From the NCBI GenBank assembly GCA_008330645.1, contig VLTN01000013.1:310001-374000 (forward strand): DNA of 64,000 bases, given 5' to 3'. Position numbers and translations under genes: made by a program. The notes beneath the pieces are model-generated. The model did not search any database and was not told the origin of the DNA. It was given only the letters and a program-made list of their open reading frames with translations. This stretch comes from Cafeteria roenbergensis. Its lineage: Eukaryota; Sar; Bigyra; Bicosoecida; Cafeteriaceae. Within the stretch, counting starts at the first letter, position 1. The number at the start of each line of letters is the position of its first letter. This document shows positions 12,101 to 23,400 of the stretch, in pieces.

Positions 12101-12760
12101 GTGCACCAGGGGCAGCGGCTCCGCACCCTCTCCGATGTGCTCGGGTGGCCGGAGGGGCGTGCCTGCCCATGCGGGGCGAGGCGGCGTCTTGCTCCTGCAG
12201 CCGCCTGCGGCGATGCCGTCCTTGCTGCCGCCAGAGCGAGCAGTCCCTGCGTCGGGGACACCGGCGCAGCTGGCATTGTCGTCCTCTTCAGAGTCACGGC
12301 TCGCCGAGCCGCAGGTGGACCTGCCAGGAGAAGCCGTGCCGTGGCCGCTGTGGCCGTGCTCCGTGGCGCCTTGGCGGTCGCCTCTGCGTGGCTCTCCCCT
12401 GCCAGTGCTGCTAGCTGCCGGGCCGAGAGCCTTGGCTCCACCAGCCTCCACCCAGTCAGACGCGCTAGTGGCCGTGGGAGGGCGCCGCACGACGGCTCCG
12501 AACTCCAGCTGCCGTGCTGCTGGGTCCTCCGCCTCGCGCAGCCGCGACTTCCGGGCGCGGCGACGCCGCTTGCGACCCCCAGACCTTCCGCTGGCGCTGG
12601 CGCTTTCTCCAGAGTCTTGCGACTGCAGGGTGGACGCAAACAGCTGCGCAGACTCCAGCTGGCGCGGAGAGAGCCCTGCAGTGCTTTGGCGCGGGGGCGG
12701 CGACGGCCTGGGGGGCTCCATTCCCGACGCCCCTCGAAGCCGCTTCATCATGTGCTCCAT
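4895..12760 (-). CDS. Giant disordered protein with a C-terminal PP2A B56-like HEAT region (2621 aa)
   Basis: The first in-frame ATG is at 12760. The frame stays open to 13612 with no further ATG, so an extra spliced 5' exon is possible. About 2300 residues are disordered (Ser, Ala, Gly and Pro-rich, many SP/RSP sites, basic patches, and Asp runs encoded near 6085-6125 and 8105-8160). The last ~290 residues are ordered and helical. They match the end of the PP2A regulatory B56/PPP2R5 fold in order: a 'LL..WP....S.EV..L' helix, then 'PLF.QL.rCm.S.H.eVA..A' with an 'MSALLGII' helix, then 'HW...VR...A.LFDAML'. B56 subunits target PP2A, but they are normally about 450-600 aa. The B56 similarity comes from memory of the family pattern and is divergent. 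No PP2A-scaffold contact residues could be checked. It is divergently arranged with the GT8-like gene. Confidence 0.6.
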
Positions 12761-13907
12761 AGCGGCCGCGATGGACGACGCGGACGCGCGGGTCTCAGCC
12801 AGGGGGGCGAACAGGCGGGAGGCGTCAGGTCCGCGGACGGGCGTGCCAGTGCGGCCGCGACCTGCGGCTGAGGCGGACTGCCCCAGGCCAGCGCCCTGCC
12901 CTGCATGCCCGGCTTCGTGCCCCCCGTCGTTGCCCTCTCCTTCCCAGTCGTCAGGGAGCACTCCAAACTCGATGGTGGGGGGCTGTCCCGGAGAGGCGAC
13001 CCCCTCCTCGCCCGAGCGCTCCGCGGCGCCGGCATCGCGCCGCCTTCCTCTGCCTGCTGCAAGGCTGCGCAAGCCCGCCCGGAGGCCGCGAGGGGCAGGA
13101 CTCCCCACGCGGGGTTCACGCAGGCCCGGCCTGCGGACAGTCAGGGATGTCGGGTTCGCGGGGGGGTGCGTTGCTTGCGCCCCGCAAGACCGCGCGATGC
13201 GCTTGTTCGACTCGCAGCCGCCTTCAGGACTCTGCCCCGGGCCACCCAGCGAGGCGAGCACCGCAAGGACCCCGCCGGATGCAAGCAAAGCTACCTCACC
13301 TGTCTCGCCTGGTCCCGAAGCGGGGGCCTGCCGACGCCATCGCACGTCGGCAGGCGCGGGGAGAAGCGGCACACTGCGCGCTGGTGCACGGGCGGCCGCC
13401 AGCTCGGGGGCCGGCAGAACTCGGCGCGCGATCCTACGTTGCCCGCCACACTCCCCAGCGTGCGCGCCCGATTGGCGTTGATGTGCTCGCTGCACAGCTG
13501 CCGGCCCGGCGAGAAGAACAGCGGTCGCCTGCCGAGTCCGTGACGCGTTGACTTTTCTTTGGCCGATTGCAGCTCTGCCGACTCCGGAGGAGTGGGCCAG
13601 GGCTGTTGCCACTGTGGTAGGCGGAATCCTCCGGGATGGCCAGCGATGGCATTCGGGCCGGGCACAGCGCCGCGGCGCGTGCGCCGTTGCGCAATCACCC
13701 GAAAATAAGGAGGAACAACAAATGACCCACAGAGTTGATGCTCGCGACGGTGCCTCCCGTCCGGGCGAGCGTTGGTCGGTGTCTGACCGAGCAACTCAGT
13801 GGGAGGAGCAACTGAGTTGACCGGGAACGGCAATCCCTGAAGCGCAAGCCGCACCCGCTGCCTGGCTGGCAGCCGAACCACGCGCACGCGGGGCCGTTGC
13901 CTTCAGC
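12761..13907. promoter_or_regulatory. Divergent upstream region between the B56-like giant and the GT8-like gene
   Basis: No independent gene is supported here. On the minus strand the B56 frame stays open to 13612 but lacks an ATG. It includes a plausible acidic segment ('LPDDWEGEGND') encoded near 12920-12955, so part of it may be a 5' exon. The rest presumably holds the two 5' UTRs and a shared promoter. GC falls slightly around 13550-13750. Confidence 0.35.
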
Positions 13908-16478
13908 ATGGAGGTGCTCACGCCGCGATCACGGGTGGGCGCGGCTGGCGTGCGCCAGGGCACGCACCTCTCAGCGCTGCGAGAAAGCATGCCGCTCTCT
14001 GGCGGGCTGGGCGCTCGCAATCTGCCCTTGGGGAGCCTCGAGAGTGACAAGGTCGGACTCCACCACCGCACTCTCGGCCACTCTCTGAGGCGCGGTGGGG
14101 CGCCCGTCTCGCGTGCCGCGCTGGTGGCAGCGCTTTTCTGCCTGCTGCTTTTTGGAACCTGCCGTGGAGTTCTTCAAAGGCCGCTGCCCGTCGGCACGCA
14201 GCCAGCCTTGAACGGAGCGGTCATGGTGACGACTGATGTTTCTTCGACGGGTTTTCGGCTCGGCATTGCCGGGAAAAAGCCAACCCGAGAGACCGAGCAT
14301 GCGTCTCGCACCTTTGCCCGGACTTGCTTGTTCGCGCTTGCCTCCCAATCGAGTCTGCCTGCGACGGGATTTCACGGACGTGGCGACTGGGTCCTAGACC
14401 TTGCAACTGCTTGGAATAGTTCGAGTCCTGTGGAGGAGTTCGTGGTCTGCGGCCCGTTGGACTCGCCCATGGTTGTGTCATCGTCTCTGTGGAATCCGGC
14501 CAGCACGCTGGCCCAGCACACCGGGTTTGCGTCTCACGTACGCGTCTGGGCGGTGGTCCTCCGGAACCGCCCGGCCGTCTCGGCCGCCGCTGGGGCCTCC
14601 TCTGATGAAGCAACCCTGCGGGCCAAGAGTGCCAACTTTGGAGCAAAACTCGACTGGCTTGTAGCGGCCGCAGGAAGGCAGTCCCCCGGCAGTGGAAGGA
14701 GCTGGCGCATTACCTCCTCAGAGACTCGCTTCGCGGTTGTGCACCTGGGAACCTCGGTCGCAGTCAGCGCTCACGCCCTCGCTCGAGAACCAAGTGCGGC
14801 TGAGTCTGCTGCCACCTCCGCGCTTCTGGGTCCCGGAGTGGTTCGGGCGCAGGCCAGCGCCCGAGCTGCGCTCTTGGCGGAGCTGTTCCAGTCTGGGTCG
14901 GTTCTGCGTGCTGCCGAAGGAGGGCAACGGGCGGCGAATCTGGCCAAGTCGAGCAGCTCGTCCCACGTAATCTCCCTCGCAGCCGTGGGTGCACTGTTGC
15001 CGCCCGCCTCGCGCATCTTGGCTGCAGCTGACGCCCCCGATGCGCTTGCTCCCGGTGGCGGTGGCGGCATCTCGCCGCCTGCAGACGAGGCACAGCGCGG
15101 TCCGGAAGCTTGGACCCTGGCAAAGCGCGGCTGCCAGGGCTGGGCGGCCGCTGTCGCTCTCTTCGGGGACAAGTACATCCCCGGGCTGGTAGCTCTAGCT
15201 TGGTCTCTGCAGCAGACGCACCCGCAAACCCCGCTGGTTGTGCTTGTTCCCGCGGGGCCGGGCTGGCTCGTGCCGACGACAGGAGACGGAATTGGCGGGA
15301 GTGCCTCGCCGCTCAGCTTTGATGCGGCAAGCGGGGACGTGCTGCAGTTCCCGCGGCTCAAGAATGGCACAGCCGCCGAGGGCCAGGAGGGCGCTGCAGC
15401 CTTTGAGCGTTGGGCATCTATGGCGGCATCTCGGCTTGTAGAAAGCATGTCCCCTCGGTCGCTTGTCGTGCTGGCGCGGCTGCACGGAGCGCTGCTGGCC
15501 TCGGGACGAGCTGGGCTTCGAGTGCTTCCAGTGCAAGCCGTTCCAGCAGGGCCTTGCCGGATGATGCCTCGCCTGGGAAGCCATGTGTGGCTCAAGCTTC
15601 ATGCGTGGCGCCTGAGGGGAGCCTGCGCAGTCGCGTTGCTGGACGCAGATCAGCTGGTGGCTTCGCCGTTGACCAGGTTCGTCAGTGTCCTCGAGCCAGT
15701 TTGCAGGCCAAGCTGCAGCCCAAGCGGCGACCGCTGCACGTGCTCCGCTCCCCATTTGGTAGCCAGCCGCTCGTCTTCGCAAGACATGGGCGAAGTGTCT
15801 GCCTCGGCGGCGGCAAGGCTGGGTCCGGTGGTTGTCTTCAGCGCGGTCGTGGACGGCTTCGGGTCGACCAACCCCGTCGTCGGACTCATGGCGCTTGTCC
15901 CCGACGTTGGCGAATTCCGGCTGATGACTGAGAGCCTGGCAAGGTTCAGCAGCTACGCGCTTTGCGAGTCGTCCTTTTTGGCTCTTCACTTTCGCGGCCG
16001 CTCGGTTGCGTCCTCAACGCGCGACCTTTGCACGGCCGAGCAGCTGCAACTGTCGCACGACGGCAAATCCTCGACGTACGAGCGAGTCTCGCTTCCTCCT
16101 GCCCGCGTGGTGCAGCAGTCGCTTTCGGTCGTGTTCGGCCCCGACAGCGGGGTCAATGGGGGAAGCCGCGGCGGCGCAGGCGAGAGAGCCCTCAGTGCTT
16201 CGGCCTTGGGTGCCGGTGGAAGGGGCGTGCTGTGGCTAACGGGAAAGCCGAAGGCCCCTGCCGCCGTCGGCTACCGCATGGCGACGAGCACCTGCGTCGT
16301 GATCGATTTCCAATCGTGCACGTTCGCCGGAAAGCCTTGGATGCACGGGGCGCCCGGCGAGCACAGCCGCGGCGACTGCCGGAATGACATGGTCCCATGG
16401 CAGGAGCCGTGGTTCGCGACGTTGGCTTGGCGGCACACCCTTCTGGAGGCATCCTCTGAGATTGTCGGCCTCGGCTGA
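13908..16478 (+). CDS. GT8-like type II membrane glycosyltransferase (856 aa)
   Basis: The start is the first ATG of the frame. Residues about 70-88 form one hydrophobic segment after an Arg-rich stretch, the signal anchor of a Golgi/ER type II enzyme with its C-terminus in the lumen. The catalytic part begins near residue 408 with 'FGDKYIPGLVALAWSLQ', the GT8/glycogenin-like opening strand and helix. It continues to 'ALLDADQLV', a DXD metal/sugar-nucleotide motif (Asp579, Asp581). Late motifs ('WMHG', 'PWQEPWF') and several cysteines fit a secretory protein. Residues about 90-400 form an N-terminal lumenal region I do not recognise. The donor and acceptor cannot be read from sequence. GT8 is the best fit; another GT-A family with a DXD is possible. 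A second DXD glycosyltransferase lies near 61-62.4 kb, but the two show no obvious colinear similarity outside the core. Confidence 0.65.
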   Translation: MEVLTPRSRVGAAGVRQGTHLSALRESMPLSGGLGARNLPLGSLESDKVGLHHRTLGHSLRRGGAPVSRAALVAALFCLLLFGTCRGVLQRPLPVGTQPALNGAVMVTTDVSSTGFRLGIAGKKPTRETEHASRTFARTCLFALASQSSLPATGFHGRGDWVLDLATAWNSSSPVEEFVVCGPLDSPMVVSSSLWNPASTLAQHTGFASHVRVWAVVLRNRPAVSAAAGASSDEATLRAKSANFGAKLDWLVAAAGRQSPGSGRSWRITSSETRFAVVHLGTSVAVSAHALAREPSAAESAATSALLGPGVVRAQASARAALLAELFQSGSVLRAAEGGQRAANLAKSSSSSHVISLAAVGALLPPASRILAAADAPDALAPGGGGGISPPADEAQRGPEAWTLAKRGCQGWAAAVALFGDKYIPGLVALAWSLQQTHPQTPLVVLVPAGPGWLVPTTGDGIGGSASPLSFDAASGDVLQFPRLKNGTAAEGQEGAAAFERWASMAASRLVESMSPRSLVVLARLHGALLASGRAGLRVLPVQAVPAGPCRMMPRLGSHVWLKLHAWRLRGACAVALLDADQLVASPLTRFVSVLEPVCRPSCSPSGDRCTCSAPHLVASRSSSQDMGEVSASAAARLGPVVVFSAVVDGFGSTNPVVGLMALVPDVGEFRLMTESLARFSSYALCESSFLALHFRGRSVASSTRDLCTAEQLQLSHDGKSSTYERVSLPPARVVQQSLSVVFGPDSGVNGGSRGGAGERALSASALGAGGRGVLWLTGKPKAPAAVGYRMATSTCVVIDFQSCTFAGKPWMHGAPGEHSRGDCRNDMVPWQEPWFATLAWRHTLLEASSEIVGLG

Positions 16479-17443
16479 CACCGCGCGGAGACGGAGCGGA
16501 TGCCAGCGAGCACCAGCAAGCGCAAGCGGCCGGAGGCCATGGCGGTTTGAAGGTGAGCCTCGCGGACGGCCCTCCTGGAGAAAGAATTCCCATCTTCGGC
16601 CGACGCGGTTCCTGGGTGGCCCACTGCCTGCCCGGGCCTCATTGCGCGTCTCCTCCGTTGAAGAGCGCTTGCACGCGGCTGCATTGCCTAGCCCAAACAG
16701 GTCGGCCCTCCAAGGCATTGGGCTGGCGAAATCGGCGGTTGAGAGGGCCAGTGGCGCCTGCCACCGCGCTTCTCACTCCGCCCAGCCGTGAGTCGTGCCT
16801 TGGCCCGCAACCTCCCCGAGCGATAAACCTGCCGGCCAGGAAGATGACTGCTTCTCAGCGGCCACTTGCACCGTCCGCGTGGTCGAGAGAACCATGGTCT
16901 CCCCCTCCGCTGGTGTTCACACGAGCCGCGTCCGCGCTGAGTGCGTGTGCGTGTGCGTGTGCGTGTGCGTGTGCGTGTGCGTGTGCGTGTGCGTGTGCGT
17001 GTGCGTGTGCGTGGTCAGTGTCCCGCTCTCCTGCCCCTCGGCAAGCAGGGGAGTTGTGTGTCCCCGGCTTCAGTGCCGTGTGAGTGTAGGAGCCGGCGAA
17101 GCCGTCCGTTCTCAGTCTGCTGGCGCATGGGGCTGCAACCTGACGCCCAATGGTCCGGTCGGCACTGCTTCCAAGTTGCTTACGGCCTTGCATGGGGGAC
17201 GGCTCGCGCTCGATGCTGCAAACGGGGGCGGTGGCGGTGGTGGCGCCTTGGCCAGAGACGCGGCCCAGCTTCCACGCGACAGCCTGGACCACACGGCGAA
17301 GGTGCGGTGGCAACCGCAAACAGCAAATGGGCACGTGTGCAGGTGCGCCCGAGCTCTGCCGGGCGCGGCGACGGCGAGCCAATTCAACCGTGGCCGAACC
17401 TCACCCTGCTGCCGCCGAGGGGAAGAGGGCACCGGCAGCGACC
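16479..17443. promoter_or_regulatory. Intergenic and 5' region upstream of the NTE-like gene
   Basis: This holds the 3' end of the GT8-like gene, the 73-bp hexanucleotide repeat, and presumably the NTE-like promoter and 5' UTR. A plus-strand frame is open through it in phase with NTE exon 2, but it runs through the repeat as an Arg-Val polymer and lacks family similarity. No other gene is seen. Confidence 0.4.
16941..17013 (+). repeat. (GTGCGT)12 microsatellite
   Basis: Seventy-three bases of uninterrupted GTGCGT hexanucleotide (12 units plus one base), alternating purine-pyrimidine throughout, about 430 bp upstream of the NTE-like start codon. Confidence 0.97.
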
Positions 17444-20400
17444 ATGGAGTCCCGCGGCGAGGTGTTGCAGAAATGGGTCAAACGCGGCGTGGTGTCCGTC
17501 GGGGCCGCCACTTTGCTCTGGCTCATCATGCGAGACAGGTGAGGTGGCGTCGAGGCGATTCCGGCCAGCCGCCCTTGCCCATCCGGCCGCGCCGCCTGGA
17601 TTGCAAGGCGCCCGGCACGCTGAAACGAGACAACGTCCCGCCAGGGCAATGGGGCACGTCGAGTCTTGGGTGGTTGGCAGCGCATCCGTATCTGCCACGC
17701 GAGCAGTTGCGAGTCATTCCGGACGATTCCCTTGCTGCAGGTCGCGGCGGCTTCACGGGCTCCGGCGTCGTTCGCCCCGTGAGGTGCTCGTTCATGTGCT
17801 GGAGGCGTTGCGCGTGACCAGGCTGGCCGGGTTCTTCGAAAGCAACCGAGTGGCGTCGTACAGCCTGCTGCTCCTGCTTGGCCTTGCTGGGGCAACGTAC
17901 GGCCGCACGCTGTGGAGCTCCTTGCGCCATGTGGTGCTTGACGGCGAGCTCGCGCCCAGCGATGCCCTGGCCGAGTACCCCGGGCCTCGGCGGTCTCCTG
18001 GCAGACGGGCCCGGCGACTGGCAGCCGAGCCCGCCGATGGTGAGAACGAGGAGGACGACGACAACGACGACGAGGAGGACGACGACGACGACGAAGACGA
18101 CGACGAAGACGACGAGGAGGACGACGAAGACGACGACGAAGAGGATGGTGACGACGCTGGTGGCGAAGCGATTGACGATGCCGACGAGGGCGGCGCTGGA
18201 GCGAGGCGCGGAGCTCTCCCTGCCCGCCTCACATCCGGGTCTGAGCTGGATGATCGCGAAGCCAGTGGCCGCGCAGCCGACGGAGCCGTGGCGCCGCAGC
18301 GGCCCTCCACACCTCGTGCAAGGCGAAGAGGGGGAGCGCGGTCTGCAAGCACAGGCCGCCACAGGGTCAGGCGCGAGGGCGGCAGCGGTGGGCGCCACTT
18401 GCGCAGCGGCGGCCACCACAGGAGCTCGCGAGGCGCCGTGGCCGAGGCGAACGAGGTCGCCCGGCAGAGGCGTCGGTGCGAGCGCGAGGAGGCCCGTCTC
18501 GAGGCCGGTGTGGACGCTCCTCGCCGCAGCCAACGCCGTGCCTCGGTGACAGCCGCTACCGCGGCCGCAAGCTCCGCGGTTGCAGCAGGCCCAGGGGCCG
18601 GGGCCCACATGCGCCACGCCAACACAGCCAGCGTCATGCCGTCGGCTGGCTCGGCCGGCAACCTCTCGGGGATGGCGCGCCCCCGCGCCCCGACTGCTCT
18701 CTCCCGTGAGGCATCGAGCCCCGAGCTGAGCGCGCCGGGCGCAGGCGCGGACCCCGCTTCCCCGGAGTTTGCGCACGGATCGGCCGTGGGGCCGCGGGCC
18801 GAGGCCCTGGCGGAGCTCGGGCCCGCAGGAGTGGGCTTCCTTCTGGAGCTTCAGGCCACGGCGGCCGGGCTCGACGTGGATGTGATGCTTGCGCTGCGCC
18901 ACCACCTCGAGACAATTACGCTGGAGCCCGGCGAGGTCCTCTTCCGCCGCGGGGGCGACGTTGACGAGGGGCTGTACGTGGTGATGGAGGGCGCGCTGGA
19001 GGTCATCGACGACGAGAGCGTGGCGGCAGGCGCAGGCTTCGGCAGGCCCGACGGCACGGACGGGGCCCAGCGGCAGGCCGCCCCAGGCACCGTCCCGCTC
19101 TCCTCGGCTGTCACAGGGGCGCGGCGCGGCGGGTCTGAGCGCGCCTCCCGGGCGGCCGTTGCGGCAGCGTGGCAGCTTCCCACCGACGCGGCCGGCCTGG
19201 CTGTGGCAGCCGCGATTGCTGCCCCGGGGATCGAGGCCCACCGGCGCATGCAGCTTCGGGACGCTGCGCCCATCGCCGGCCGCCAAGCTGGCGCCATGGA
19301 CAGCACGGTCGGGGCGGGCGCGAGTGCGCGAGGCGGGGCCGGCGTGTCCGCAGGCCGCGGCGGCGCATGGGCGCACGGCTACCGCGGTCCCTCTGCCGGT
19401 CTCGGTGGCCAGCCTCAAACTGTTGCGGACATGTGGGTGCAGCGGCGGCGCCTTGCGGAGGCGGCGCGTCGGGAGGGGGTGCTGGCAACGTTCCGCCGCG
19501 CGCAGACGCTCGGGGAGAACGCGCTGCTGGCCGGGCCCGGCGAGACCCGTGCCGCAACCGTCAGGGCAACCCCGCAGCACCGCCGCGGCGCCCGAGGCGA
19601 CGGCCGGACCCGAGTCCTTCGCATGAGCCGGGACACCTTCAACTGGGTGGTGCGCACCTTCCCGCACGCCGCCGCCTCCTTCGTCCTGTCCACGACGGCC
19701 CGCCAGTGGCGCGTTGCTCACCTTGCCCTGGTTGACTTTCTCTCGCTGCCCGAGGCGGTGGCTCTCGAGCGGGAGCCCCGAATCAGGCCCTCGCGCGATC
19801 GGTCCGCCAGCGACGTCCGCGCCTGGCTGCGCCGCGCAGACGCGGCTGCGTGGGGCTTGCTGCTCTGCTGCGGCCTCGGTCACGACGACGAGCGCCTCGC
19901 GTTCCGCGCTGGCCAGGTCAGCGAGCAGCTGCGGAACGGGGCTGCGTGGGAGGTGGCGGCTGGCCTCACCGCTCCGGGCAGCCGTGTCGGAGCAGGCGAG
20001 GAGCAGTGGCGCACCGGAGCTGCGGACTCGCCGTCCGGCGGCGGCGGCAAGCGCACAGGAGACGAGATGTACGACTCCGAGGGCGAGGGCGAGGGCGAGG
20101 GCGGAGACAGCTCCGCGGCCATGAGCGAGTCCGAGATGTTCGCCGACCTTGACGAGGGCGGATCGACGGCTGCGCCGGCCCGTGCCGCCACGCCACCCGT
20201 CACAGGCGCCCGCGCAGGCTGGGCTGGCGGCAGCTCCGCTCCGTTGGGCGGCAGGCGCCCGAGCCACCCTGGCACAGAGGAGGAGGAGGACGACGCCACA
20301 GCAGCCCGGGCGGAGCGCGGCGAGGACGTCTTCCCGGCCGCGTCGGCCGCGCAATCGCCATGGGCGGCGCGCTGGAACCGGGAGTGTGCCGCGCCGCTGG

Positions 20401-23400
20401 ACGCAATTGCGTTCCGCTTGTCCGACTCCGACGCAGCCGGGGCGCCAGGCCGTGGCGCGTCCTTTGTGGGGCGCAGCCCAGCGGGCCTGGCAGGGCTGGG
20501 GCGGTGGCCCAAGAGCGCCGCCCTGCTCCCCGGCGTTCAGGGCGCAGGCGGCAGCCCCCGTGTCGATACCGGCGCTGCTGCGGCATCGCAAGAGTCCGGG
20601 GCACAGCCAGCAGCGCAGCAGGACAGCGTGGAGGCCATTGCCTCCGCGGCGGCCAGCATCGTTCGGCTGCAGCCCGGCGACGTTCTGTACCGCGAGGGGG
20701 CGGACGGCAGCTCGCCGTCTGACGAGCCTGCCGCCGCCTCAGCCGGAGGAGCGGCGTCCGCGAGCCCAACGAGCTCGGCTAGCTTCCGCGCCGGGGCGTG
20801 TTACGTCCTCCTGGCCGGCAGGGCTGCCGCGCTGGTGGCCATGCCGGACGAGGACGGCCAAGCGGCGCTGCGGCCGAGCCGCTCCGGAGCGCGCCAGGCA
20901 GCTTCAGGCCCTGGCGGCGACTTCTCGAGGCAGTCGTCCCTCCGCGGGGCGAGCGGAGCCCGGCGGACGCCGCTCTCCCGCTCTGGGCGCGCGTCCGGCG
21001 GGTGCGTGCAGGCCGCCCCCGGGGAGTTCCTCCCGACTTCGCACCGCATCGTGCGCCACGTGCTGCCAGGGGACATCATCGGCGGCATGGCCTGCGTCTG
21101 CGAGGTGCCTCACCGCGAGACAGTGGTGGCTCTGGGCGAGTGCGCCTTTGCGGTCTTCCCTCGGGACCTGCTCGAGGCCGCGGCAGCCCCGCCTGTGCAG
21201 CCTGTCGAGCAGTCCCGTGACGGCGATGGCTCGCCCCAGGATGGGGCCGAGGGCGGGCCGGACGACGGCGCGCGCCCGAGCCCCGCCATCGGGCACGGGC
21301 TGACGCCGTTGGACCCCGAGCGCCACGCCGTGGTGCTGTCGCTTCTGCTGCGCTGCGCCAAGCTGCTGCGCCCTCTCCTGCGGCTCTTCCTCTCCCTGGG
21401 CCTGAAGCGCGCCTGGCGGCACGCCGGTGGCATCCTCTTCCGGGCGGGCGAGCCTTGCGATCGCGGCCTCTATCTGGTCGTGTCAGGGCGGGTCCGGGTT
21501 CACGGCGCGCAGCAGCGGGACGGAAGCGGCGGCGACGATGCTTCTTCCACCGCCCCGGGCGCGCGGGGGGGCGCTGGCGCGCGCGGGGGCGTCGACTCGG
21601 AGCGCTGGCATGGCAGCGGGCAATTCGGCCGAGCCATGCACGAGGCTTCTCGCGGCGCCACGGTGGGCGAGCTCTCAGTCCTTGCCGGGCATGCGACCCG
21701 CGCAAGCACGGCAGTGTGCGTGCGCGACACGGAGCTGGTATCGGTGTCCCGCGCAGCCTTGACACGCATCCTGGCGTCCCACCCCAGCGTCATGGGCCGG
21801 TTTGCTCGCGCGCTCGCGCAGCGCCAGCTCCGCCTTCGCCAGGCCCTGGCCATGAGCGCGTCTGGCGCGGGCATGCCCACGTCCGGCATGCCGTTCCACC
21901 TGCACTCCTCGCTCAACGGCCCGCCGCCCGGGCCGCTCTCCCAGATGCAGTCCGCAGGCGCGATGGGTGCCTCGGAGACGGACGGGCTCGGCAGGGGCTG
22001 CGTCGCTGTGCTGCCGGCCGGCCGCGGCGGGCGCCCGCTGCGTCAGTTTGGGGTGTGGCTCGCTCGCGAGCTGGGCGCGTCTTCAGTGGCCCCCACGCGC
22101 TGCATCACGGCCGACGAGGTGGACAGCGCCCTGGGCAAAGGCACCAGCACCCGGATGACGCGCGTGCTGGAGCGCGCTCGCGTGGCCGCCTGGCTCTCCA
22201 GGCAAGAGGAGGTGCACGCGTTTGTGGTGCTCGTCGGGGACACCACGCCCACCGCGTGGAGCAGGCTCGTGGCCCAGCACGCCGACGTCGTGCTGCTCCT
22301 CGGGCGCGGCGCGCGGGGGGAGGTCCAGGCGCAGCGCGCAGCGGCCCTGGGCGCGGTGGAGGCCGACGCCGTCTTCACGACTCCCAGCCACCGCGGCAGC
22401 GGCCACCGGCGAAGCCCAGGCGCCCATGGCCGCGGGGGACGGCCGTCCACCAGCCTGGCCGTGGCGGGGACAGCCGTGGGGGAGGCGCTGCACGTGATCG
22501 CGGGGGCTGCCGAGACCATCACGCGTCGCGCCGGCGAGGCGATCGCCGGCCGAGGGCTGGCCAGCCCGCGGCCCGGGCACGACGGCGACCGGGTGCTGCG
22601 GATGCGCGACGACGCGCTGCCGCCCCCTGAGCGCCGGTGTTGCCGCGCGGGCCGCCGGGGAGGTGGCGCGCAGCCCGGCGACGACGACGAGGCGACGGGC
22701 GTGCGGACCCTGGCTCGCATCGAGCTGGTCCTCCTCTGGGAGGACGGCGAGCGCTTGCCGGAGCAGACGCGCAAGTGGCTGCGCCGCCGCCGCCTTGCCG
22801 CGCACCACCACGTTCGCGAGGCAGACGCCCCCTGGCTCCAGTCTGGCGCGCGGGCGCCCTCGTCGGGCAGCCAGACGCTGCAGGCATCGAGCGCCGCATC
22901 CGTTGCGTCCGACGCCGCGTCCGCGTCCACCGCCCCCAGCAGGGCCACGGCCCAAAACGGCGGGACGTTGCTCCGAGGCACGGCCCCGGGCGACAACGGT
23001 GTGGCCCGCATCGCCCGCTTCCTGTCCGGCAGGGCCGTGGGCGTGGTCATGGGCGGCGGAGGCGCAAGGGGGCTCGCCCACCTGGGCGTTTTGAGGGCGC
23101 TCCGCCACCGGGGCATCCCCGTGGACTTCATCGCGGGGACCTCTCAGGGCGCGTTCATGGCGGCCAGCTGGGCCAGTACTCTTGACCTCGCGGGCGCGTC
23201 GCGTGCGGCGAACGTCATGGCCGCTCGCGTGGGCTCGATGTGGGTGCTGCTGCAGGGGCTGACTCTGCCTCTCATCTCCTACTTTGACGGGCAAACCTTC
23301 AGCGAGGCCATCCAGGACGCGCTGGGGCCCGCCGCTCAGGTGGAGGACCTGTGGCTCCCGTTCTTCTGCGTGACCACGAACATCACCGCCGCCCGGATGG

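Noticed and set aside
16941-17821. An uninterrupted plus-strand frame upstream of the NTE-like exon 2, giving a 2457-aa protein starting with a Val-Arg polymer
   Set aside because: The start is GTG inside the hexamer repeat, the sequence lacks family similarity, and a phase-matched intron with CAG|GTGAGG and ACCAG explains the N-terminus better.
17526-20591. A 1021-aa minus-strand ORF opposite the NTE-like gene
   Set aside because: It is a shadow ORF: it includes a long Val run that is just the antisense of the Asp codons, and has no recognisable domain.
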